Source: an uncultured beta proteobacterium (GTDB lineage Bacteria; Pseudomonadota; Gammaproteobacteria; Burkholderiales; Burkholderiaceae_C). From it: a stretch of 17,866 bases of DNA. Below the pieces are notes generated by a model. That model saw only the letters and a list, made by a program, of their open reading frames with translations, ran no database searches and was not told where the DNA came from. The stretch spans positions 1 through 17,866 of the forward strand of contig CAILKA010000265.1 of NCBI GenBank assembly GCA_903834645.1, written 5' to 3'. A program made the translations under genes and the position numbers. Shown one piece after another: positions 1 through 7,452 of the stretch (position 1 is its first letter; every line of letters begins with the position of its first letter).

Positions 1-77
1 AGCGCGCGGCGCAGCTGTGGTCGATGCGCCGGGCGGGCCTGCGCCAGGGCAAGCCGCGCATCCCGCGCGAGGGCTGA
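1..77 (+). CDS. C-terminal end of an upstream gene (partial, unidentified)
   Basis: An open frame enters from the left edge (codons start at position 3) and stops at TGA 75-77, giving the last 24 residues of a protein ending in a basic, Pro/Arg-rich tail (…KPRIPREG). The stop lies 10 nt before the next ATG, which fits an upstream gene of the same operon. The fragment is too short to assign a family. It could equally be a chance open frame in GC-rich DNA. Confidence 0.4.
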   Translation, partial: RAAQLWSMRRAGLRQGKPRIPREG

Positions 78-87
78 GGTGCACGCG

Positions 88-1245
88 ATGCCCCACGCCG
101 ATCCGTCCGATCCGCGCGATCCGCATCGCACGCCCGACACACCCGGGACCTCCGGCGCCAACCCGCTGGCCGGGGTTCGGGTGCTGGACCTCTCCCAGAC
201 CCTGCCGGGCCCGTTCTGCACGCAGGTGCTGGCCGATCTCGGGGCAGACGTGCTCAAGGTCGAGCCCCCCACCGGCGACATGACGCGCCACTCCCCGACC
301 GGCATCTTCCACACCGCCAACCGCAACAAGCGCAGCCTCGTCATCGACCTCAAGCAACCCGAGGGCCTGGCCACCTGCCTGCGCCTGGCCGAAGGCTGCG
401 ACGTCTTCGTCGAGGGTTTCCGGCCCGGGGTGGTCGACCGCCTGGGGGTGGGCTACGAGGCGGTGGCCCGTCTGCGCCCCGGCGTCGTCTACTGCTCGAT
501 CTCCGGCTACGGCCAGCAAGGCCCGCTGGCCAAGGCCCCTGGCCACGACCTCAACTACCTGGCCGCCAGCGGAGCGCTGGCCTTCTCGGGCTCCTGGCGC
601 CGCCTGGGACCGCAGCGCCCGGGGCTGCCGGTGGCCGACCTGAGCGCGTCCCTGTATGCGGCCGTCTCGATCGTCGCCGCCCTGCGCCGGCGCGACCTGA
701 CGGGACAGGGGGCGCACCTGGACATCGCGCTGGCCGATTGCGCCACGGCCTGGGCCGCGGTGCGAGGCGGGCTGAACCAGGGCCTGCGCGACGAGGATCG
801 CATGCACCTGTTCCCCACGAACGACCTCTTTCGCTGCGCCGACGGGCGTCGCATCGCGCTCGGGGTGGTGGAGGAGCACTTCTGGCGCGGGCTGTGCAAG
901 GCTGCGAGCGCCGATGAGCCGCGGCTGAACGATCCGCGCTTTGCCACCGAGCCCGGGCGCCGCGAGCACGGCGACGAGCTCTCGGCGCTGCTGGGCGAGC
1001 TCTTCCTTCGCGACACCGCCGAGAGCTGGGTGCGCCGGCTCGGCGCGCACGACGTGCCTGTGCAGCGGGTGCTGCCGCTGGGCGAGGCAATGGCCACGCC
1101 GCAGGCCGTCTCGCGCGGGCTCGTGCAGACGCACCAGGGCCAGCGCCACATGACGCACCCCGTCGTCTGGGACGGCCGTCCGGCCACCCATGTGCGGCAC
1201 AACCCGCCCGCGCTCGGAGCTGACGCCCCGACCTGGCTCGCCTGA
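88..1245 (+). CDS. CaiB/BaiF (family III) CoA-transferase, first copy
   Basis: Predicted to move CoA between carboxylic acids in the cytoplasm, activating a substrate acid with an acyl-CoA donor. About 385 residues, usual for family III. The N-terminal signature is clear (LAGVRVLDLSQTLPGPFC, then LADLGADVLKVEPP), followed by FVEGFRPGVVDRLG, YCSISGYGQQGP and HDLNYLAASG. The expected nucleophilic Asp is D184 in the context LPVADLSAS, matching Asp169 of formyl-CoA transferase (family knowledge). The ATG at 88 is chosen because GAGG at 76-79 lies 8 nt upstream; a GTG at 79 would add three residues. The N-terminus before the conserved fold carries a threefold Asp-Pro-X repeat and looks disordered. 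It is followed 13 nt later by a second CoA-transferase gene. The acid substrate cannot be read from the sequence. Confidence 0.92.
   Translation: MPHADPSDPRDPHRTPDTPGTSGANPLAGVRVLDLSQTLPGPFCTQVLADLGADVLKVEPPTGDMTRHSPTGIFHTANRNKRSLVIDLKQPEGLATCLRLAEGCDVFVEGFRPGVVDRLGVGYEAVARLRPGVVYCSISGYGQQGPLAKAPGHDLNYLAASGALAFSGSWRRLGPQRPGLPVADLSASLYAAVSIVAALRRRDLTGQGAHLDIALADCATAWAAVRGGLNQGLRDEDRMHLFPTNDLFRCADGRRIALGVVEEHFWRGLCKAASADEPRLNDPRFATEPGRREHGDELSALLGELFLRDTAESWVRRLGAHDVPVQRVLPLGEAMATPQAVSRGLVQTHQGQRHMTHPVVWDGRPATHVRHNPPALGADAPTWLA
100..126 (+). repeat. Three tandem 9-bp units at the start of the first CoA-transferase
   Basis: Three consecutive 9-bp units each begin GATCCG (100-108, 109-117, 118-126) and encode Asp-Pro-Ser, Asp-Pro-Arg and Asp-Pro-His at residues 5-13. 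This is a small in-frame expansion in the non-conserved N-terminal extension, probably from replication slippage. No functional role is evident. Confidence 0.6.
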
Positions 1246-1258
1246 GGAAGCCCCCACG

Positions 1259-2455
1259 ATGCAAGCCCCTCTGCACGGCCTGAAGGTGATCGACTTCAGC
1301 CAGGGCGGGGCCGGGCCGTACTGCGCGCAGCTGCTGGCGGATTTCGGCGCATCGGTGATCAAGGTCGAGCCGCCGCGCGGGGACTGGGCGCGCGAGATGG
1401 GCGTGCGCGACGAGGCGCTGGGCATGAGCGCCACGTTCGCAGCCTTCAACCGCAGCAAGCGCGGCCTGTGCCTGGACCTGACGCGGCCCGAGGCGGTGGA
1501 CATCGCGCGCCGGCTGGCGCTGGGCGCCGACATCCTCGTGGAGGCCTTCCGGCCGGGCGTGATGCACAAGCTCGGCCTGGGTGCCGAGGATCTGTGCCCG
1601 CACGCCTCTCGGCTCGTGTACTGCGCGATCTCGGGCTACGGACAGACCGGGCCCAACATCGGCCGGCCCGCCAGCGACTCGGTGATGCAGGCCTACGGCG
1701 GCCTGATGAGCCTGATCGGCGAGCCGGGCGGGCAGCCTCTGCGCGTGCCCAACATCGTGTCGGACATGCTGGCGGGCACCAACGCCTTCGCCAGCGTGCT
1801 GCTTGCCCTCGTGCGCCGCCACGACACCGGCTGCGGGGGCGTGGTGGGCACGTCGCTGCTGGATTCGATCGTGGGCTTCCAGGCCTCGATCCTGTCGGAG
1901 TACCTCATGACGGGCCAGCCCCCGCAGCGGCGCGGCAACCGCCACCCGCTGATCGCGGCATCGGGCGTGTTCGACGCGGCGGACGGGCAGATCGCCTACA
2001 CGGTTCTGGACCACTACTGGAAGCCCTTTTGCGAAGCCATGGGGCTGCAGGCGCTGTACGCAGACCCGCGCTTTGCCACCAGCCCGGCGCGCCAGAGCAA
2101 CCGACCGGCACTGCACGAAGCCTTCGCGGCCGCCACGCGCACGCACCGGGTGGCCGAGCTGCTCGATCTGCTGGCTCGAACGGGCGTGCTGTGCGCGCCG
2201 GTGCAGGACTACGCCGCTCTCGTGGCCGACCCGCAGGTGCGACACAACAAGCTGCTGTCCACGCTGGCGATCGGGGACCGCGAGGTGCCGATGGTGCGCG
2301 CGCCGATGCACGTGGACGGGCCCGCCGTGCGCTGGAGCGCGCCGCCGTCCATCGGCGAGCACTCGCGCCAGGTGCTGTCCGAGGAACTCGCCCTGGACAG
2401 CGCCCAGATCGATACGTTGCTGGCCGGCCGCGTCGTGCTGGCCGCCCCGGGCTGA
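1259..2455 (+). CDS. CaiB/BaiF (family III) CoA-transferase, second copy
   Basis: A 398-residue second family III CoA-transferase, a cytoplasmic enzyme for CoA activation of a carboxylic acid. Signatures in order: LKVIDFSQGGAGPYCAQLLADFG, VIKVEPPRGDW, FNRSKRGLCLDL, LVEAFRPGVMHKLG, YCAISGYGQTGP. The catalytic Asp is D169 (VSDMLAG), the same number as in formyl-CoA transferase. The ATG at 1259 is preferred over longer in-frame openings because the conserved fold begins within ten residues and a GAGGAA Shine-Dalgarno sequence overlaps the stop of the preceding gene (1243-1249). It is clearly diverged from the first copy, so it is not a recent duplication. Adjacent family III genes can encode heteromeric enzymes, as in BbsEF, so the two may form one enzyme; that is inference. 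The tail LAGRVVLAAPG is unremarkable. Confidence 0.92.
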   Translation: MQAPLHGLKVIDFSQGGAGPYCAQLLADFGASVIKVEPPRGDWAREMGVRDEALGMSATFAAFNRSKRGLCLDLTRPEAVDIARRLALGADILVEAFRPGVMHKLGLGAEDLCPHASRLVYCAISGYGQTGPNIGRPASDSVMQAYGGLMSLIGEPGGQPLRVPNIVSDMLAGTNAFASVLLALVRRHDTGCGGVVGTSLLDSIVGFQASILSEYLMTGQPPQRRGNRHPLIAASGVFDAADGQIAYTVLDHYWKPFCEAMGLQALYADPRFATSPARQSNRPALHEAFAAATRTHRVAELLDLLARTGVLCAPVQDYAALVADPQVRHNKLLSTLAIGDREVPMVRAPMHVDGPAVRWSAPPSIGEHSRQVLSEELALDSAQIDTLLAGRVVLAAPG

Positions 2456-2478
2456 TGCCCGACACGAGGAGGAGACCC

Positions 2479-3489
2479 ATGCGCACCCATCCCACCCGAC
2501 TCCACCGTCGTCGCCGCGCGGCGGCCTGGCTCGCGACGTCCTTCGCCGGCGTGCTCGCGCTGGGCCTGCTGAGCCCGGCTGCGCACGCACAGGACTACCC
2601 CAACCGGCCGGTGCGCATCATCGTGCCCCAGTCTCCCGGTGCCGGCACCGACGTGACGACGCGCTGGATCGCCGAGCGCCTGTCGCAGGAGTGGAAGATC
2701 CAGGTCATCGTCGACAACAAGCCCGGTGCGGGCGTGACGATCGGCACCGACGCCGCCGCCAAGGCCGCGCCCGACGGCTACACGCTCTTCATGGGTGGCT
2801 CGGCCGTCTACCTGACCAAGCTGCTGAGCAAGTCGGTGCCCTTCGATGCCGTGAAGGACTTCCGCGTGCTCATGGGCATCAACGACGCGCTGCTGGCGCT
2901 CGTCGTGCCCTCGAACCTGCCCGTGAACACGGTGGGCGAACTCGTCGCCTACGCCAAGGCGCGCCCGGGCAAGCTCAGCTTCGGCTCGGCCGGCGGCGGG
3001 AGCGTGACCTACATCGCGCCGGCGCTGATGGCCAAGATGGCGGGGCTGGACGTGGTGAGCGTGCCCTACAAGGGCAGCGGCCCGCTCGTGACCGACACCA
3101 TCAGCGGCCAGATCCAGTTCAGCGTGCCGGCCATCGCCACCGTGGCCCCCCAGGTGGCCTCCGGGCGGCTCAAGGCGCTGGCCGTCACGGGCGCGCGCCG
3201 CTCCAAGGCCTTGCCGCAGGTGCCCACGATGGCCGAGAGCGGCTTCGAGGGCTTCGAGGTGACCTCCAAGACCTACCTGGCCGCGCCGGCCGGCCTGCCC
3301 GACGCCATCGCGGAGAGGATCATCGCCGCGGTCTCCCGGATCATCGCCACGCCCGACTACCAGCGCTTCCTCGACAGCCAGGGCCTGGAGCCGGAGGCGG
3401 TGGCGCCCCGGGCCTACGCGGCCAGCGTCCAGGAGGAGCTGCGGCGCTGGCAGAAGGTGGTCGACACCATCGGGCTCAAGCCGGAGTAA
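2479..3489 (+). CDS. Bug-family tripartite tricarboxylate transporter substrate-binding protein (first)
   Basis: A 336-residue periplasmic receptor of the Bug/TctC family, which binds carboxylates or related small organic molecules for uptake. The signal peptide has a basic start (HRRRR, residues 9-13), a hydrophobic core and a probable cleavage after A-H-A37. The mature protein opens with the family's QDYPNRPVRIIVPQSPGAG, followed by VIVDNKPGAGVTIGT, AAPDGYTLFM, PGKLSFGSAGGGS, VPYKGSGP, GRLKALAVTG and VPTMAESG, all typical Bug blocks. A strong AGGAGG at 2467-2472 sets the ATG. It ends 5 nt before the hydratase gene, so it is operonic. No TctA or TctB membrane subunits lie in the window; many Bug genes are orphaned in this way. 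The ligand is unknown, but the context suggests the acid that is activated by the flanking CoA-transferases. Confidence 0.93.
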   Translation: MRTHPTRLHRRRRAAAWLATSFAGVLALGLLSPAAHAQDYPNRPVRIIVPQSPGAGTDVTTRWIAERLSQEWKIQVIVDNKPGAGVTIGTDAAAKAAPDGYTLFMGGSAVYLTKLLSKSVPFDAVKDFRVLMGINDALLALVVPSNLPVNTVGELVAYAKARPGKLSFGSAGGGSVTYIAPALMAKMAGLDVVSVPYKGSGPLVTDTISGQIQFSVPAIATVAPQVASGRLKALAVTGARRSKALPQVPTMAESGFEGFEVTSKTYLAAPAGLPDAIAERIIAAVSRIIATPDYQRFLDSQGLEPEAVAPRAYAASVQEELRRWQKVVDTIGLKPE

Positions 3490-3494
3490 GCGCG

Positions 3495-4295
3495 ATGGCC
3501 GACGACACCCCCGCGCCGCAGGAGCTGCTGGTCGAGGATATCGGCCCGGTCCGGCGCCTCACGCTGAACCGGCCGGCCGCGCTCAATGCGCTCACCACCG
3601 TCATGCTGCAGCGCCTGCACGAGGCCTGCGAGCAGGCGGCCGGCGACGACGCCGTGCGTGTGCTGGTGCTCACCGGGGCCGGGCGGGCATTCTGTGCCGG
3701 CGCAGACCTCAAGGCCTTCGACGCCGCGCAGCAGGTGGCGCCGGGCGAACCCGATTTCCTGGACCGGGCCAGCCGTGCCTTCGCGCAGCTGCGCGACTTT
3801 CCCAAGCCGGTGGTGGCCGCCCTCAACGGGCTGACGATGGCCGGGGGCCTGGAGCTCGCGATGTGCGCCGACATCATCGTGGCGGCGCAGGGCGCGCGCA
3901 TCGGCGACGGCCACGCCAACTACGGCGTCTTCCCCGGCGGCGGGGGGGCTTCGGTGCTGCCCCGGCTGCTGCCCCTGCCCACGGCGATGTACCTGCTGCT
4001 CAGCGGGCGCACGCTCACGGCGGAGCGGCTGCACGCGCTGGGCTTCGTGTGTGAGCTGCACCCAGGCGAACAGCTGCAGGCGGCCGCGCTCGAACTGGCG
4101 CAGGAGCTGGCACGGCGCAGCCCGGCTGGCCTGCGCCGCATGAAGGCGGTGGCCCGGCATGCGGCCGACAAGTCTCGGGAGGACGCCCTGCTGCACGAGC
4201 AGGCGATGATGCGAGAGCACCTGCGCTCGCATGACATGGCCGAGGGCCTGAGCGCCTTCAACGAGCGGCGCGAGCCGCGATTCATCGGGCGCTGA
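3495..4295 (+). CDS. Enoyl-CoA hydratase/isomerase (crotonase) family protein
   Basis: A 266-residue crotonase-fold protein, expected to hydrate or isomerise an enoyl-CoA in the cytoplasm. Visible motifs are LNRPAALNAL, the first oxyanion strand FCAGADLKAF, the second oxyanion-hole loop NGLTMAGGLELAMCADI and GVFPGGGGAS. E120 matches Glu144 of rat mitochondrial hydratase. The position of its second catalytic acid (Glu164), 20 residues later, is H140 in the context GDGHANYG. The same substitution occurs in a crotonase subgroup with a DTHARVG-type motif, so this is a coherent variant rather than decay; the exact reaction is open. The ATG follows the preceding stop by 5 nt, with GGAG at 3483-3486. 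Alternatives include an isomerase or C-C hydrolase of the same fold. Confidence 0.9.
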   Translation: MADDTPAPQELLVEDIGPVRRLTLNRPAALNALTTVMLQRLHEACEQAAGDDAVRVLVLTGAGRAFCAGADLKAFDAAQQVAPGEPDFLDRASRAFAQLRDFPKPVVAALNGLTMAGGLELAMCADIIVAAQGARIGDGHANYGVFPGGGGASVLPRLLPLPTAMYLLLSGRTLTAERLHALGFVCELHPGEQLQAAALELAQELARRSPAGLRRMKAVARHAADKSREDALLHEQAMMREHLRSHDMAEGLSAFNERREPRFIGR

Positions 4296-4322
4296 GGCGC
4301 GCCGCAGCACGAGGAGCCGACG

Positions 4323-5573
4323 ATGCGCACGGTGCATGTGGCGGGTGTGGGGATGACGGCTTTTGGCCGTCACCCGGACAGTGACGTCTACGCGCTCATC
4401 GAGCAGGCGGTGCAGCGTGCGCTGCTCGACGCCGGCGCCGCCCTGGAGCAGGTTCAGTGGGCGGCCTACGGCACCGTCACGCACGGCTGGCTGCATGGCC
4501 AGATCTGTGTGCCCGGCCCGATCGCGATGCGCCGGCTCGGGCTGCAGCGCATCCCGGTGTTCACGGTGGAAAACGCCTGCGCCAGCGGCAGTTCGGCCTT
4601 CCACCTGGCGTGGCAGGCGCTGCAGGCGGGGGCCTGCGACATCGCGCTGGCAGTGGGGGCCGACAAGATGGTGGTGCCCGACAAGGCCCGTGCCTTTGCC
4701 GTCTTCGAAGCCGGCTGGGATGTGCAGACGGCGCAGGCCAACCAGGCGCGGCTGATCGAGCTCGGGCACGGCATCGAGCCGCCGCCGGGCACGATGTCCA
4801 CCAAGCCCTACAGCGTCTTCATGGACGTGTACGCGGCCTTCTGCCGCGACCACATGCGCCGCCACGGCACCACCCAGCGCCAGATCGCCGCGGTGGCCGC
4901 CAAGAACCACACCCACAGCGTGCACAACCCGCTGTCGCAGTACCGCCAGGCCTACACCGTCGAGGAGGTGCTGGCCGCACCCCCGATCGCCTACCCGCTG
5001 ACGCTGCCGATGTGCGCGCCGGTGAGCGATGGCGCGGCCGCCGCCTTGCTGTGCACGGACGCGGGGCTGCAACGCCTGGCCGGTGACGCGCGGCGTGCGG
5101 TGCGGGTGCGTGCCAGCGTGGTGCAGGTGGGTGAGGCGCGCACGGCCGACGAGCCGCAGCGCTCGATCGCGGCCCACGCGGCGCGGCGCGCCTACGAGCA
5201 GGCAGGGCTGGGCCCGCAGGACATGCACCTCGCCGAGGTGCACGACGCCACCGCGATGGGCGAACTCCTCAACGTCGAGGCGCTCGGCCTGGTGCCGCTG
5301 GGGCAGTCCGGCCCGGCCGTCGAGCGCGGTGAGCTCTCCATCGGCGGGCGGCTGCCGGTCAACCCCTCGGGCGGGCTCGAATCCAAGGGCCATCCGATCG
5401 GCGCCACCGGCCTGGGCCAGGTGCACGAGCTCGTCATGCAGTTGCGTGGCGAGGCCGGAGCCCGGCAGGTCGAGGGTGCGCGCCTGGCGATCCAGGAAAA
5501 CGGGGGCGGCCTGATCGGCATCGAGGAGGCCGTTGCGGCGGTGCAGATCTTCGAGCGCGCCGCGATCCACTGA
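4323..5573 (+). CDS. SCP-x-type thiolase (acetyl-CoA acetyltransferase-like)
   Basis: A 416-residue thiolase-superfamily enzyme, expected to cleave a 3-oxoacyl-CoA with free CoA and so finish the beta-oxidation-like route. The nucleophilic Cys is C86 in VENACASGSSAFH. The catalytic His blocks are EVHDATAMGE (H307) and GGLESKGHPIGATG (H357). The HDAT-type motif in place of NEAFA, and a C-terminal ENGGG region without the usual Cys-x-Gly, place it with the SCP-x/lipid-transfer thiolases rather than classical PhaA/FadA. A GAGGAG at 4311-4316 supports the ATG. Members of this branch often work with a DUF35 zinc-ribbon/OB partner, as BbsA does for BbsB; none is found here. It lies 27 nt after the hydratase gene and 33 nt before the dehydrogenase gene. 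Confidence 0.9.
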   Translation: MRTVHVAGVGMTAFGRHPDSDVYALIEQAVQRALLDAGAALEQVQWAAYGTVTHGWLHGQICVPGPIAMRRLGLQRIPVFTVENACASGSSAFHLAWQALQAGACDIALAVGADKMVVPDKARAFAVFEAGWDVQTAQANQARLIELGHGIEPPPGTMSTKPYSVFMDVYAAFCRDHMRRHGTTQRQIAAVAAKNHTHSVHNPLSQYRQAYTVEEVLAAPPIAYPLTLPMCAPVSDGAAAALLCTDAGLQRLAGDARRAVRVRASVVQVGEARTADEPQRSIAAHAARRAYEQAGLGPQDMHLAEVHDATAMGELLNVEALGLVPLGQSGPAVERGELSIGGRLPVNPSGGLESKGHPIGATGLGQVHELVMQLRGEAGARQVEGARLAIQENGGGLIGIEEAVAAVQIFERAAIH

Positions 5574-5606
5574 CACGAGCCGATACACGGCCAGAGAGGC
5601 AGGAAC

Positions 5607-6383
5607 ATGGAAGTTTCGGGAAAGGTCGCACTCGTCACCGGAGCCGGCTCCGGGCTCGGGCGTGCCACGGCGTTGCGCCTGGCCGCACGCGGCGCGAGCG
5701 TGGTGGCGGTGGACGTGCGGGCGCAGTCGCTCGAGACGCTGCGCGAGCACGTGCCCGCCGACCGGCTGCTCGTGCGGGAGGCCTCGGTGGCCGATGCCGC
5801 GCAGGTGGGCCAGGCCGTGGATGAGGCACTGGCGCACTTCGGCGCGCTGCACATCGCCGTGAACTGCGCGGGCGTGGCCGATGCGGCCAAGACGGTGTCC
5901 TCCAAGGGGCAGCCCTTCGCGCTCGAGACCTGGGAGAAGGTGATCGCGATCAACCTCACGGGCACCTTCAACGTCATCCGCCTGGCCGCCGCCGCCATGG
6001 CACGACAGGCCCTCGACGAAGGGGGCGAGCGTGGCGTCATCGTCAACACCTCCTCGGGTGCGGCCTGGCAGGGCCAGGTGGGCCAGGCGGCCTACAGCGC
6101 GAGCAAGGCCGGGGTGATCGGCCTGACGCTGCCCGTTGCGCGCGACCTGGCCGAGCACGGCATCCGCGTCGTCACGATCGCCCCGGGCCTGTTCGACACC
6201 GGCATGGTCGCCGGATTGCCGGCGCAGGTGACGCAGTCGATCGTCGACCGCATGGTGCTCTTTCCCCGGCGCCTCGGGCAACCCGACGAATTCGCCTCGC
6301 TCGTGCAGGTGATCGTCGAGAACGCCTACCTCAACGCCACCACGCTCGACCTGGATGCGGGCACGCGCCTGAGCGCGCGCTGA
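5607..6383 (+). CDS. Short-chain dehydrogenase, HSD10-like 3-hydroxyacyl-CoA dehydrogenase
   Basis: A 258-residue classical SDR, predicted to oxidise a 3-hydroxyacyl-CoA to the 3-oxoacyl-CoA with NAD+. The Rossmann signature TGAGSGLGRATALRLA starts near residue 10, and the acidic residue in VVAVDVRA favours NAD over NADP. NCAGVADA follows. The catalytic residues are S150, Y163 and K167 (GQVGQAAYSASKAG). The segments ERGVIVNTSS, VARDLAEHGIRVVTIAPGLFDTGM and FPRRLGQPDEF track human HSD17B10 (type II 3-hydroxyacyl-CoA dehydrogenase) closely, a family often active on branched or aromatic acyl-CoAs. GAGAGG at 5594-5599 supports the ATG. Placed right after the thiolase, it would supply that enzyme's substrate. 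Confidence 0.92.
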   Translation: MEVSGKVALVTGAGSGLGRATALRLAARGASVVAVDVRAQSLETLREHVPADRLLVREASVADAAQVGQAVDEALAHFGALHIAVNCAGVADAAKTVSSKGQPFALETWEKVIAINLTGTFNVIRLAAAAMARQALDEGGERGVIVNTSSGAAWQGQVGQAAYSASKAGVIGLTLPVARDLAEHGIRVVTIAPGLFDTGMVAGLPAQVTQSIVDRMVLFPRRLGQPDEFASLVQVIVENAYLNATTLDLDAGTRLSAR

Positions 6384-6435
6384 TCCCGTCCCGCCGAAGC
6401 CACTTCCTTCCCACGCAGCCAAGGAGACCCTCGTG

Positions 6436-7428
6436 ATGCCCGACCGTCGACACTTCCTGTTCCGTGGTGCAGCCGGCGCGGCGCTGGCCTGCGCCTTGCT
6501 GGCCGGCTTGCCCGAGCCGGCCGCCGCCCAGGACTTCCCCAAGGGCCCGATCCGCATCATCGTGCCCACCTCCACGGCCACCGCCTCCGACTTCACGGCC
6601 CGCTTCCTGGCCGAGGAGATGGCGCGCGAGCTCGGCACGAGCGTGGTGGTGGAGAACAAGACCGGCGCCAACGGCATCCTGGCCGTGCAGCAGCTGATGT
6701 CGATGCCGGCCGACGGGCAGACGCTGCTGCTCACGGCCTCGGGCCTGTACGCCAACCCGGCGCTGTACCGTAACGTGCCCTACGACCCGGTGCGTGACTG
6801 GCACATCGTCGCGCCCGTCAACGAGACGCAGTTCATCCTCGTGGGTGCGCCGAACTTCGCGCCGCGCACGGTGCGCGAGCTGGTCGACTACGCCAAGACC
6901 CGCCCCGAGGAGGTCACCTACGGCTCGGCGAGCGTGGGCAGCTCCACGCACCTGGGCCCCGAGCTCTTCGCCGCGCGCGCGGGCATCCGCCTGCGCCACA
7001 TCCCCTACAAGGGGGGTGCGCAGGCAATCGCCGACACCGCGGGCGGGCAGGTGAACATCGCCATGACGGCCATCCCCACGGCGGCTCCGCTCGTGCAGGC
7101 GGGCAAGCTCAAGGCGCTGGCCGTGACTGGCACCGCGCGCTCGCCGCTGCTGCCCGACGTGCCCACGCTGGCCGAGTCGGGCGTGAGCGGCGCGGAGATC
7201 ACCTCCAAGCAGGCCATCATCGTCCGCCCGGGCACGCCCGAGGCGGCGGTGGCGCGGCTGCGCGCCTCGATCACGCGCATCACCGCCACCCCGGAGTACG
7301 CACGCTTCCTGGCGCAGCGGGGGCTCGACAAGGAGCCGATCCCGCTGGAGGAGTACCTGAAGTCCGGCCCGGAGCAGTTGCGGCGCTGGACGGAGATGGT
7401 GCGCCTGAGCGGCGCCAAGCTCGACTGA
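6436..7428 (+). CDS. Bug-family tripartite tricarboxylate transporter substrate-binding protein (second)
   Basis: A 330-residue second Bug/TctC-type periplasmic receptor. The N-terminus DRRHFLFRG followed by an alanine-rich hydrophobic stretch resembles a twin-arginine (Tat) signal (R4 R5 x F L), with likely cleavage after A-A-A31. The mature start QDFPKGPIRIIVPT, the block VVVENKTGANGILA, and PEEVTYGSASVGSSTH, IPYKGGAQA, GKLKALAVTGTAR and LPDVPTLAESG are family-typical. AAGGAG at 6421-6426 serves either the ATG chosen here or a GTG one codon upstream. It is clearly diverged from the first receptor (for example TSTATASD in place of QSPGAGTD in the ligand loop), so a different ligand is plausible. 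It lies 52 nt after the SDR gene and 24 nt before the MaoC-fold gene. No membrane partners are present. Confidence 0.92.
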   Translation: MPDRRHFLFRGAAGAALACALLAGLPEPAAAQDFPKGPIRIIVPTSTATASDFTARFLAEEMARELGTSVVVENKTGANGILAVQQLMSMPADGQTLLLTASGLYANPALYRNVPYDPVRDWHIVAPVNETQFILVGAPNFAPRTVRELVDYAKTRPEEVTYGSASVGSSTHLGPELFAARAGIRLRHIPYKGGAQAIADTAGGQVNIAMTAIPTAAPLVQAGKLKALAVTGTARSPLLPDVPTLAESGVSGAEITSKQAIIVRPGTPEAAVARLRASITRITATPEYARFLAQRGLDKEPIPLEEYLKSGPEQLRRWTEMVRLSGAKLD

Positions 7429-7452
7429 CGCCAGCCCCATACGGAGACTCAG

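Noticed and set aside
551..2590. Long minus-strand open frame opposite the CoA-transferase genes
   Set aside because: Low-complexity Arg/Ala/Pro translation without motifs, antisense to two clear enzymes.
3414..6755. Very long minus-strand open frame (over 1,100 codons) opposite the receptor, hydratase, thiolase and SDR genes
   Set aside because: The plus strand here holds four genes with intact family motifs. The antisense frame is open because GC-rich codons lack stops; it is rich in Arg/His/Gln and shows no domain.
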